NCBI RefSeq assembly: GCF_026262505.1
Contig: NC_067206.1
Coordinates: 30,891,896-30,955,895, forward strand
Length of the DNA stretch: 64,000 nucleotides
DNA from: Trichomonas vaginalis G3
Taxonomy: Eukaryota; Parabasalia; Trichomonadida; Trichomonadidae
Direction: 5' to 3'
Shown: positions 47,869 through 58,800 of the stretch, in pieces
Layout of the letters: each line of letters begins with the position of its first letter
How positions within the stretch are numbered: position 1 is the first letter of the stretch
Made by a program: the position numbers and the translations under genes
The notes under the pieces: model-generated
The model's input: only the letters and a program-made list of their open reading frames with translations
Databases searched by the model: none
What the model was told of the DNA's origin: nothing

Positions 47869-49544
47869 AGCTGCATAGTAGCCTCCTTTTGCAACAAGCT
47901 CACTATGAGTGCCGCTCTCAATTACTTTTCCTTCCTTGAAAACAAGGATTCGATCAGCATTAATAACTGTTGCAAGTCTGTGAGCAACAACAATGGCTGT
48001 TTTTCCTTGGCGCACCTTTTCAAGTGATTCTTGAACAAGTCTTTCACTCTCTGTATCAAGAGCAGCGGTGGCTTCATCGAGTAAAAGTATTAGTGAGTTC
48101 ATCAAGATTGCTCTGCTGATGCAGATTCTTTGTTTTTGACCACCAGAAAGGCTTGTAATATCAACTTCTGTTTTGTAGTTCTCTGGTAACCTCATAATGA
48201 AATCGTGTGCATTTCCAACTTTGGCGGCGTTGGCAATTTCACTATCAGTCGAATCCATTTTTGCATATCTGATGTTATCTTTAATGCTCATCGAAAATAA
48301 AACTGGTGATTGTGGGACAATTGAAATGTATTTTAGAAGGTTATATGGTGATATCTTACTGACATCAATATCATCAATTAAGATTTGTCCACTTTCAATA
48401 TCATAAAATCTCTGAAGTAGTTGAAGTGTTGTTGATTTTCCGCATCCAGATTCTCCAACAAGAGCAACTGTTTCTCTTGGATTGATTGTAAATGAAAGAT
48501 CATTAATAGTGTAATGCTCTGTCATTGGATACTTGAAAACAACATTCTTGAATTCAATTTTTCCTTTGATATCTGATTTGAAGTCATCACCTACTCTCCT
48601 ATCAGTGATAATAGGTGTTTCAAGGATGTCAAGAACTCTTTCACCTGAAACATTTGCCTTATTGAAGTCATCAATCATCTGTAGTGCTTGAGTAACACCA
48701 ATTGTTGAGAAGATCAATGATGGCACAAGAATCATAAGATCTCCATTCTTTATTCCCCATTCTGGCTTTTTAGCAATCATCCAAGTTGTATAATAGATGA
48801 TACCAATGATCATGAACAATGAAATGGCTGTAATTGAACCATCCTTGCAGCCGATAATGATTGATGTTCTGTTATAAACTTTGTTGATTTGATTGACACT
48901 CTCCTCAAATTTGTCAGCTTCTTTCATTTCATTATCAAATGATTTCACAGTTTTGATAGCCATGATTACTTGTTCTGCCTTAGTCGATGCATTACTAACG
49001 CTCTGATTGAACGCATGCCATAGTCTTCCAACAAAATATTCTCCAATGTAATAAATTACAATGCTCAATGCAATGGCCGCACAAGCAATTAATGAAACTC
49101 TCCATGAGTATACGAATGAAAGGATAAGTCCGCATAAGGCTTGGATGATGTTATTGAAAACTTGCAAGAACTTTGCAATGTAAACTTCATTCAAAACTGC
49201 TACATCAGAAGTAATATTGTTGAGCAATGTACCTGTTTGGTTAGCATCAAAGAATGAAATGTCCAGGTTCATTAACTTCTTGTATATGTTCTTACGGATA
49301 TCAGTTTGAAACCAAGGGCCAGAGCTTCCTCCAAGGATATCCTTTATTTCCATTACTATACTGTATGCGACGCAGTAAATAATGAGCTTGATGCAAATTT
49401 TACTGACTTCGGAATCAAAATCTTTTGAAGATGTCATAACATTTGCAAGATCACCCATGAAAATTGTGAGACAAACTGGAAGAACTCCAGCAGCGATAAC
49501 AAAGAAACTTGCAATGATAAAAATATACTTCCTATCATAATATA
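47869..49544 (-). pseudogene. ABCB-type transporter, central part (half-transporter, TMD + NBD)
   Basis: Contains most of the transmembrane domain (helices such as FIIASFFVIAAGVLPVCLTIF) and the full nucleotide-binding domain: Walker A GESGCGKST, Q-loop VPQSPVL, signature LSGGQ, Walker B ILLLDEATAALD and H-loop VAHRL, ending at GGYYAA. Five prime it is cut by a mariner; three prime it is cut by the ~3.5-kb element. This half-transporter design (one TMD plus one NBD) matches ABCB/MDR-like proteins of trichomonads. Non-functional as arranged, since the first transmembrane helix and last codons are separated. Confidence 0.88.
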
Positions 49545-50845
49545 GTGTGTCCAAAGGTGTGTTTAGCACAAACCTGAATACTGCGAATAGAAATAAACAA
49601 GTTACATATATATAAAGTTTATTTAAATATAATCACCATTGGATTCAATCACGCGTTCGCAGCGATCGATCCAGGCTTGAAAGACACGCTTTAAATCATC
49701 ATGAGAAAATTGCTCAAATTGCTCTCTTACAAAATTTTCAAGATCATCTGGACTCGCGAATTCGCGTCCTTCAGCTCTCTTTTTTAGCGTGCCGAATAAA
49801 TAAAAGTCAGAGGGTGCAATATCAGGTGAATAAATTGGGTTTGGAATAACTTTGACATTGTTTTCCAACAAGTAATTCATTACCTTATGACTTTTGTGAA
49901 CTCTTGAATTATCAAAATGAATTGCAAACTTTGTTTTTGTTGTTTGGATTTCTCAAACTCATCAGAATTGATAATTTGAGTAAGAACATTGTCAATTAGA
50001 TACTGAGCATTCATCGTATTCGGTTTTTGAAGAATATCAATTGCGATGATGCCATTCACGCCCCAAAAAACCGACAACATCATCATTGGTGTGTCAATTT
50101 TTTTCTTCGGGAATGTTTGCGGATTTTCATCCTTCGGGATCCACATGATTTTGGCTTCTGTTGCATATTGAAACCAAGACTCGTCCCCTGTTACTAAAAA
50201 GCGAAACTTCTTGGATTGATACGCACCCAATATAGAGAGGAGCTCTTTCGAAGATTGGACTCTAGATTTTTTTTGAACTGAATTAAGGTTGTGCGGAACC
50301 CAACGTGTATACGCTAGTTTGTAGTTCAAATAATTGTGCAGATAATAACTGACTGTTGTACGTGGTATCTTTGTCATCTCCTCTATCCTTCTGAGTGATG
50401 CTCTTGGGTCTTCATCTAGCGCTTGAAGAATTGCTTTGATTTTTCTTTGATCCGGCGATTTTTTGTCAATTTTTATGATGGGCGCCTTTTTGTTCATGAA
50501 GTGATACATCCTAACATGATACGTTACAGTGGAATAGCTAGGAGCATCCATACCGAAGCATTTTACCAATGTCTCGTAGATTTTTTTACAGTCTTTGCAT
50601 TTTTTTGCAAGAGCGAGGATGTTTTCTTTATGATTCATTAAAAAAATGAAAAAAAAATCCCGCCAAAATTTCCCGCGAAACCGCCTCTTGTCTCAAAATT
50701 CATTTTATATCCCGGCATGGCGCCAAAATACAACATACTCATCATATACATATATTCATATTTTTTATTATATATTTATAATCAGCATATATCTCCTTTA
50801 ATAGTCTCATATAGAGCGCTGTGCTAAACGCACCTTTGGACACCC
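49545..50845. mobile_element. Mariner transposon (Tvmar1 type), copy 2
   Basis: 1301 bp with TA duplications (49543-49544, 50846-50847) and the same inverted ends as copy 1, except the first base context GTGTGTCC instead of GGGTGTCC. Inserted into an ABC-transporter coding sequence. Nearly identical to copy 1, implying recent amplification. Confidence 0.95.
49623..50638 (-). pseudogene. Mariner transposase, copy 2, frameshifted
   Basis: Same gene as at 17349-18365, from the ATG at 50638. A one-base deletion in a T-run near 49930 (CAAACTTTG versus CAAACTTTTG) shifts the frame just before the second catalytic Asp, giving an early stop; the remaining C-terminal third with the third Asp is in another frame. 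Other differences from copy 1 are few. Confidence 0.92.
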
Positions 50846-51153
50846 TATATTAATTGTTTGGAGATTGTTGGCATTGGATTATCAATTTTCCCTAATGTGT
50901 AATTACTCATACTTGTAATGATGTTACCAAGGAAATAGAAAGTGAAAATAGGGAATGCTCCAGTAACAAGCGTTGGTATTAAAGATCCAATTGCATATGG
51001 ATCTGTTAATAATAATGAGTAAACTTTTCCACGTCATTTTTTATTCTCTTCTTTCGAAAATTTTGTTTGAACTTCACAAGAGCTTGTGCTCATCGAATAC
51101 TCGCTGGAACTCCTATCAGAGTATTCATGTGAAGATCGTCTATTAGCCGGCAT
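50846..51153 (-). pseudogene. ABC transporter, N-terminal part upstream of the mariner, with in-frame TGA
   Basis: ATG at 51153 follows TTTTTCATA, an initiator-like site. About 40 Ser-rich cytoplasmic residues are followed by a TGA at 51034-51036 and then, in the same frame, by LLLTDPYAIGSLIP and the first transmembrane helix, joining precisely in frame with 49544 once the mariner and one TA are removed. So the gene carries at least three lesions. Confidence 0.8.
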
Positions 51154-51982
51154 TATGAAAAATGTTTTAATATCTGCTCAAAAAAATTTTATTTTTCAAT
51201 TTGAAAAATCTACCGATATTCAAAAATATATGAAGTTAATTATGTTTGTTATATTGGTCTTATAACGAATTTAAAGTCGATCAAGTGTTGTTGTTAGTCA
51301 TTCAAATTTTTGACAAGGATTGAAATTTGTATTGTTGATGAGTCATCAATTTATGATGATTATTGAACCACATTATCATTTGGCTAACATACAATTCTCA
51401 AAAGACATGATATTGACGCTTATTTTGTATTATTCTCGTCTAAAAATATTATTTGTATTAGCAAAAATATTATCATATCAGATTCATGAATCTCAGAATC
51501 ATCTGGAATGAAGTTATTTTTCTGGATTATTTAATGAACTATAAAGATAATAGATAATATTTTAATATTTGCAGTCATTCTGCCAAATCATTCTCATTCC
51601 TCTATTTTGCATGAAATCTAAGCTATTGTTGCTTTATGGTTTGAAATTCACTAATACAAATGATAAAAATATTAAATATCATTAAAATTAGATTTTTTAA
51701 TTGAATATAATTTATCAATAGGATCCTCTGTATATGCATGGTATCCAGCAATCATTATTCAAAAATTAAAAAAATGAAGAGTAAAATGCAAAGAGGTGCG
51801 ATTCAATTGTGTATTAAAATAATACAATAAAGATCGACTTAATTTTATGTTTGAACGGTTACCCTTTCAAAGCATTCAATATCGGATGTAAAACTATTTT
51901 TTTTTTCTGACTGTAAAAAATAACGAAACCAAAAAATCCATTTCTTGACATCGCATTTAAATGCTTTGTCAAACCCCATGAC
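51154..51982. other. Intergenic between divergent genes, no gene seen
   Basis: ~830 bp AT-rich. No convincing frame or RNA. Confidence 0.45.
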
Positions 51983-52834
51983 ATGGAAGAGATAGTCCTT
52001 GATAAAATGGGAATAACCTCTATTGAACCTGATCAATTAAAACTATTTCCAAATTTACAAGTGTTGTATATAACCAATAATAAACTCGAAATCCTGAATA
52101 ATTTAGAACCATGCATTAGGTTGCTTGTTATTGATGCAAGAAATAATTTATTAAGCGAAATTGACCTTAGGAAGCAGACTTTTTTAAACGCGTTATACTT
52201 GGCCAACAACAAATTTGAATCTATTGAAAATTTCCTAAAGCAAACAGCAAATTTACGTAACCTTCAGATTTTAGATTTGCGTGGGAATGAAATCACTCAG
52301 AATAAAGGATACCGCCAAGCAATCATTGAAAAATTTCCAAGTTTAGAGATACTAGATGGTTTAGAAGTTACAAAAGCAGAGAGAAAGAAGATAACAATAT
52401 CAAGAACGTTACCAAACCAGAAAAAGCCCTTATCTATGCTAGACTTCCTCAAATCACTTCCTCTTTCTGATGCTGATTCCAGAGTATTGCGTCGCGCTGA
52501 CCAAATTAGAGCTGCCACTCAATTACGTTTACAGAAGGAAGAAGAAGAGAGACAGAAGATAGAACGTGAGCAAAAAGAACGCTTTGAAGCATTCGCAAAC
52601 ATAAAAAGAGCGCCTCTCCCTGATTGTGTTGGCTTTAAACGGGAAGAAGTTATAATTCATAAAAACACAAGCGAAACCGTTAGAAGAAGATCGCGATCTA
52701 GAATGTTTATAAAGGCGTCTACATTCCCTGAATCAGCGAAAGACGAAGGAACTTCGTTCTTCGAAATGATGAATCCAACCTTGCCAAAAATCCCAACAAG
52801 AAGGTACAATGAAGCGGTTATATTTGCAAAATAA
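51983..52834 (+). CDS. Leucine-rich-repeat protein (SDS22/LRRcap type)
   Basis: 283 residues. Four to five LRRs (LKLFPNLQVLYITNNKLEIL; LNALYLANNKFESI; LQILDLRGNEIT) are capped by an LRRcap-like segment (YRQAIIEKFPSLEILDGLEVTKAER). The C-terminal half is a charged helix (RLQKEEEERQKIEREQ) and a Ser/Arg-rich region. Proteins of this layout are common in cilia and the cytoskeleton (LRRC72-like), which suits a flagellate. No signal peptide or membrane segment. Confidence 0.85.
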   Translation: MEEIVLDKMGITSIEPDQLKLFPNLQVLYITNNKLEILNNLEPCIRLLVIDARNNLLSEIDLRKQTFLNALYLANNKFESIENFLKQTANLRNLQILDLRGNEITQNKGYRQAIIEKFPSLEILDGLEVTKAERKKITISRTLPNQKKPLSMLDFLKSLPLSDADSRVLRRADQIRAATQLRLQKEEEERQKIEREQKERFEAFANIKRAPLPDCVGFKREEVIIHKNTSETVRRRSRSRMFIKASTFPESAKDEGTSFFEMMNPTLPKIPTRRYNEAVIFAK

Positions 52835-53524
52835 TGAGAATTGTGTATTTCTTATTCCTGCGAATTGAGCTGAAGAAGAAATCCATATTTGTTTTTTTAT
52901 ATGATATATTATTGAATATTATTATAATAAATTATATTTTCATGCGATAATGATGTTATTCTTTTCATATGCGCTGTCTATTTAATAGATACGAATTGAC
53001 ATAATTTATGTCTCGTATCTGCGGAGGAGTATATGCTACTAAATATGTTTTTGGTCAATAAGATTGGATTAAATATCGAAAGAATCATGCTTTGAGTGGC
53101 AAAAAATATAACTTGCAGTAGAATTATGCATATGTTTGGCTTTGTCCTAGCCTTACTTGCAGAATAGATAGTATATTGATTTGTTCTTATCATATATTAA
53201 CGTGATAATCTTTCCCAAATTTAAGAAATATTGAATCAGAGTAAATTATGTGCATTTTCGAAGTTTTAAGTTGCTGGAACCGATTTACAATATATGCTAC
53301 TGATCATTGTTCGTATCTCAAACACCAAATCAGCTGAATAAAAACTAAGATATAAATTTTGACCCTGTGTTTTCATTAATTTGTTCAATAAGTAATGATC
53401 AAAATAATTCAAATAAGAGTAGATTAACAAATCAGGTGAACATCATCGAAATGAAATCTGTAATCCCAAAAAACAACCGTATAAGATGAAATATTATTGA
53501 GTAAATAAAAATACAACGATATTA
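52835..53524. other. Intergenic between convergent genes, no gene seen
   Basis: ~690 bp AT-rich following the LRR gene and the Myb gene, which converge. No gene supported. Confidence 0.45.
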
Positions 53525-54067
53525 TTATTTTACAATATATACATCTTTCGGAGTTATTAGTTCCCATGGCCTGCAGGTTAAAACATCTGGGAAAGTGATT
53601 TTTTGGTTAAGAAGTGAGTAAGTGCAATAGGCTTCCGCAGCATTTTCTTGCTTCTTCGGTTCCTCCTTAGGTTCTGGGACCTTTTTCTCCTCAAGATCGT
53701 TATAATCCATGTAATGATTGTATAAATACTTGTGCCATCTATTTTTGACGTTGTTTCCACTTCTCCCAACAAGGAACTGTGCAATTTTCGACCATGAGTT
53801 GCCATATATCTTGTTCTTCTCAATGATGATTCGATCTTCTTCTGGAGTCCATGGTCTTTTAACTATTTCCTTGAATAGATAGTTATTATATCTATCCCTG
53901 CACTGTCTAGATGTTCTTCCTGGCAATTGCTCACTAATTTCTTCCCAGTCTTTGATTCCTTCAACTTGTACTAGCTTTTTTAGTATTGCATCCTCTTCTG
54001 GAGAGAACCTTTTCCTTGTAGTGGAGAAACTCTCTCCATACGTGTTGTCAGATGAGCTATCACTCAT
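53525..54067 (-). CDS. R2R3 Myb-like transcription factor
   Basis: 180 residues with two Myb repeats: R2 (RFSPEEDAILKKLV, KDWEEISEQL, CRDRYNNYL) and R3 (RPWTPEEDRIII, NSWSKIAQFL, NVKNRWHKYL). The aromatic anchors are retained in both. A Lys/Glu-rich linker and ~50-residue tail follow. Trichomonad Myb proteins of this size bind MRE motifs and regulate transcription of iron-responsive and other genes. Intact, unlike the Myb gene at 43.5 kb. Confidence 0.93.
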   Translation of the reverse strand: MSDSSSDNTYGESFSTTRKRFSPEEDAILKKLVQVEGIKDWEEISEQLPGRTSRQCRDRYNNYLFKEIVKRPWTPEEDRIIIEKNKIYGNSWSKIAQFLVGRSGNNVKNRWHKYLYNHYMDYNDLEEKKVPEPKEEPKKQENAAEAYCTYSLLNQKITFPDVLTCRPWELITPKDVYIVK

Positions 54068-55828
54068 TAATAATTTTATTCTATGTTCTCAAATATGAAA
54101 CTCTCTCAAAAATGTAGTTGACCTTAGATTTTTATGTTTGTACAAAAAATTATTTTATTTAATACACTGTGTTAAGTCATTTAATATAATAAGAACATTG
54201 TGTTTTTCAGAAAAAAAATTGAGAACTTCCGACATTTGTTTGTTAAAAATAATATTACTCTTATGGTAACTTTCGGAATTATATTTTAATTATTTTTATG
54301 AATTGACCGTTAAGTCTCAAAAGCTAAAAAATTTGAATTATTTTCAATTTTTAAAGGCAATCTATGGGATTTCAGCATCGAATTGGAATACTCTGATTGT
54401 ATTAGTCATATAGCGATAATCGAAAATCGCAGTATTTTATCGCTGGTTCAAAATAATTGTAATGGTCCTCTCTGAATTTTTTATTTTTTGAATCCCGTTA
54501 ATGAAGGAACGTTCAATATACCTTTCTGTATTTATGCTCTCTAGACCATGAATAGTAATATTATTAAAATCAGATTTCCCGAAATTATTTTGTTCTCATT
54601 TTTTAGAAAAATTGATTTTATCTGAATATTGGTTCAATAATATTCACTCTTTGTTTAAGTTCCTTGTATAGGTTCTGATTATGTCATATAATGATAACAT
54701 TATTTAACTGTATTTTTTATTCAAACATCGAAATTTTAGATGTCCATTCATTTTTTAAAGATTTTAGAAGTTTTCTCGGTTAAGCATATTATATCAATTA
54801 TACTGTTTATATGAGTGTCGGATTAATCTAAGTTATGGCTCATTTAATAGGTTAGAAACAAATATTTCTCTCAAATAATAAATTTCTTTGGATGATCGGC
54901 TAATTATTACATAATAATGTATCTGAAAAAATATTATAAAATCTTGTGATATTCATAAAGAACGGTTTTATGAAGAACCTTCATTGAAATTCCTAACAAA
55001 TAATTGAAATGGAAAATTACAATACCTTTATTTGTATATGATTATTTGATGTTCAAGTTTTTATCTTAAATTTTTACAGATTGAATTGACATCAGAAAAT
55101 TTAACTATGCTTACTTATTTTTATGTTTCCTTTACTTTATATCGGTAATAATGTTAAACTGAGAACGCCTGTCAAAGCCTGTTAAATTGGTGTTTGATAT
55201 CGGGAAATCAAACTTTTCACAAATTCAGAAAAGCTGTAAGATATGAATTTTCTCTTTTGTAAATTGTATTAATTAATGCAATATTATGTCATGGTCTACC
55301 GAAAAAATGGTTTAGGAGAATTTTCAGAGTCAGAGAAATGAGAACCTCAAAGAAAATTTACAGGCATCAAAAATTTACAGGCAATTTATGAATAATCATT
55401 TTGTATTAGTACTCCAAATACAAGATAAAACGCGTTATCTTCGATTTTATCATGGCCGAATTAAATCAATAATTTTCAAAAATCCATTGTTTTTGACTGT
55501 TATGAATAGACATTTCGGACCTATATCCAAAATATAAGGAGTTTTAATAATTATTTGTAATTCATGTGTAAGTTGCCGGACAAATTAAATTGCTATTTTT
55601 TTATGCAACCCATTTAGGCTGTTTATAATGGTACAAATAGATATATGGCCCTAATCTTATTCCAAATTTGGAAGATTATGCCTATCTATTGCAAAATTGC
55701 TAAAAAAGCCCATTATATATTTCTATGTAAACTATACAAATACAAAAAAATTCTGAATATCTGACAGAAAAAAAAATCTTGAGAGAAAAAAAAAATAGTA
55801 AAATAAAGCCGACTAAAAATATTAATAT
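54068..55828. other. Long intergenic region, no gene seen
   Basis: 1.76 kb of AT-rich DNA between the upstream region of the Myb gene and the 3' end of the BEACH gene. No protein frame of convincing composition, no tandem repeat and no recognisable RNA. Confidence 0.5.
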
Positions 55829-58800
55829 TTAAATACAATCTATAGTTTTTCTAGGTAATATATAAAGAGATCCTGACTTAATTAACACATTGTAACAGGA
55901 ACCTCTCATTGAAATAACCGCATCAATTATTTCATCGTTCAAACAGAAAATTTTCTTATCAAAAGTCAATTCGATAGTGTCAGACTCTAAAATTACACCG
56001 TTCTTGCACCCGAGCACAATGTAATCGAATCCTTTCGATGTTGTATATGTTTCTAGAGATGTCACTTTTTCGTTTAAATGACACTTTTTTACAAAATCTC
56101 CATTAATTGTGTAAAGGAAAATTTCGTCATCTTCGGTTAAAATAACAATAAATCCCCATCCACTTGTAATCTTCACCTTGGATATATCTACATCGAAATC
56201 CAACGAAAGAACATCTGTATTTCCTGATAAAGAATACAAACAAATGTTTCTTTTTGAGTAAACTAAAACAGAATGGAAAGAAACTGAGATTTCGACACCA
56301 ATCGCATCTCCATTGTAATAAGGAAATGAATTAGATCCATCAAAATTGGGTTGAAGAATCCTTACAATGTTATCGTCGCCAATAATTGCCATGTAAATTT
56401 GGCAAAAATTGAAATAAACAACTTTTGAATTCAAATTAATTGTTTTGTCAACGTAAAAAACGAAACCATTCTCGTTAACAACGCATTTGTCGCCAAAACC
56501 AACAATTTCTCCTTGTTTTGGTACCCTCATCATATCTTGTGATGAAATACATGCAAAGATAATTTGTTTTTCTGTACAAATACTCACAAAATCTTCGAAA
56601 ATTTTGCCTTTTTCAACAACTTTTTTCGTAAATCTTAAAATTCTGGTTTTGACAGTTGGTTGTGTCAAATTGTCACTTTTTGGTGGATGAGGTTTGTCAA
56701 ATATTTGAGCAGGCATTTGACCGAGGTGTTTCAATCCCAATTCCAATGTATTTATCTGTTCTTTTGTCAGATTTTTTTGGTCCCAAACATTGTCATATAA
56801 ATCTGGATTGAAAATGTTATCTGACAAAACCACTTCGTCACCTTTTTGTTTATAACCGAACATCAAATCAATCCAATGATTTAAGTTCTTAGAAACGAAA
56901 TCAGACTCAAGAGATTTCCTCATTTTATAAACGAATTCAAAAGGAGAATTATTTGACCATTTTGGAAGCAAAACATTTCCTTCGTTTTCCAAACCTAAAT
57001 TAAATTTATCTTTGTTGAGAAGGAAATCTAGATAGAAAAAGAACTCAGGAATTAATTCTCTGAAATCATTCATATCATTAGAAACATTTTCAAAGAGTTG
57101 TTCTATTGATTTGAACTGTCTTTCAGCTGTATCAAATTTTCCATCCTGAATGTCAATGTGTAAAGAAGTAAATGGTTCAACTCTAACTAATAAAAGGAAT
57201 AAAGTCAATGGACAATTCGGTCCATTAGAATATAAATAATACTTTTGGTCATTTGTTTTCAAACATTCCATTAGTTTCTTAAGCATTTTAAGTCTGTTTT
57301 CGTTCAATGCACCAATGGGTTTCGTTAAATCCCTGTAGACATTTTCGTCATTTAAATTAAGCTTGTCACTTTTATAATCGGTCAAAGTCCAAGGGAAAAT
57401 TGGGTATTGATTTGAACAACGGAATGTTCGACCAGAAACTAAATTCAAGTAGATCAAATACGAGAAATTAGAAAGCTCGCCTTTCACCCATTTCTGAAGA
57501 AATTGATCGTTATCTTCAACGATCATTTTTCTTGAAATATTTATGTCACTTTTTATTTTTTCGATTTCGTTTGAAAATTTATTTCTTTCTGATTCACTGC
57601 GAAATCTCAAAAAATACGTTTTTCCATTGATCAAAGACAACAAAGCTGAATCGAAATGATGCAAGTAAGTCGTGTGTCTGATCAATCCAATTATGTCGTA
57701 ACGTATTTTTTGACTTTTTCCGGTTGGAAAATTGACATAAAATTCTTTTTCGTAAATTTTGACTTCAGCAGTTTTTTGTTTTGAAATAGTGATCCATTTG
57801 ATTTGGAATGAACACAAAGAAGGTCTAAATAATGAAGAATTAATTCGATCGAAGTTTTCGACCTTTTTTGTGTCACTTTTTTGAGAAAACAATTCAATTT
57901 CTTTGTTTAAATTTTCTGCATCTTTGTGGTCATCGAAATTATGGTTAACTTTGAGTTTGAAAGGGCATGTTGAGTAACATCCTGTTTCATCTCTTCTGTA
58001 GTGTTTCTTTTCATTAGTTTTCCATGTCAAAGATGAAGAAGAAACAAAATTTTCGACGATTTTCCATGATTTTCTTCCTTTGTACAAATCAGATTTCATC
58101 ATGTGTAGTTCTCCTTCAACAGAAAGAGCCCAGAGGGCTGATAAATCATGGTATTCCATGTTGTATTTGATTCCATTTTCGAAATAACTTTTGATTTCGT
58201 TTATATTTTGAAAATCAAAAGAAAAATCTTTCGAAAAATTCTCAAAACAAATGAAATCATTAACAAAACATTGATAATCATTTGATTTTGTTAATAAATA
58301 CATCTTAAACATTAAGAATCTTTCGAAATTCTTTTTGTTTCTCGAGTCATTTTTCGAGAAAATGTTTTCAACATATAATTCGAAATTTTTGAATTTCGAA
58401 CTCAACAAAAAATAACAAATAATATAAAACAAATCGTCGCATTGCATTCTCTCTAATACACTAAGACTATTAAAGCATAAATGTGCATCAATCCATTCTC
58501 CATTGGAATCTAAATTCAATTGAAATGTCACTTTTTGCTGTTTCAATTGAATTTTTTCAATAAAATTCAATAAATCAGAGAAATTCGCGGTATTATTAAC
58601 AGTTTGTTTCATCTCGAACTGCTCAAAAATATCAGGAGTTACAAAAGGAGATGACATAAAAAGTGACAACATAACCTTATTTTCTGAATTAAAGAATACA
58701 TAATTTTTGAACAAATCAATGAAAATTTTTGAAATATCTTCTGTCAACAAAATATCTCCTGAAGAAATATAAGTAATAATCGCATTCAAAAATTCACTTT

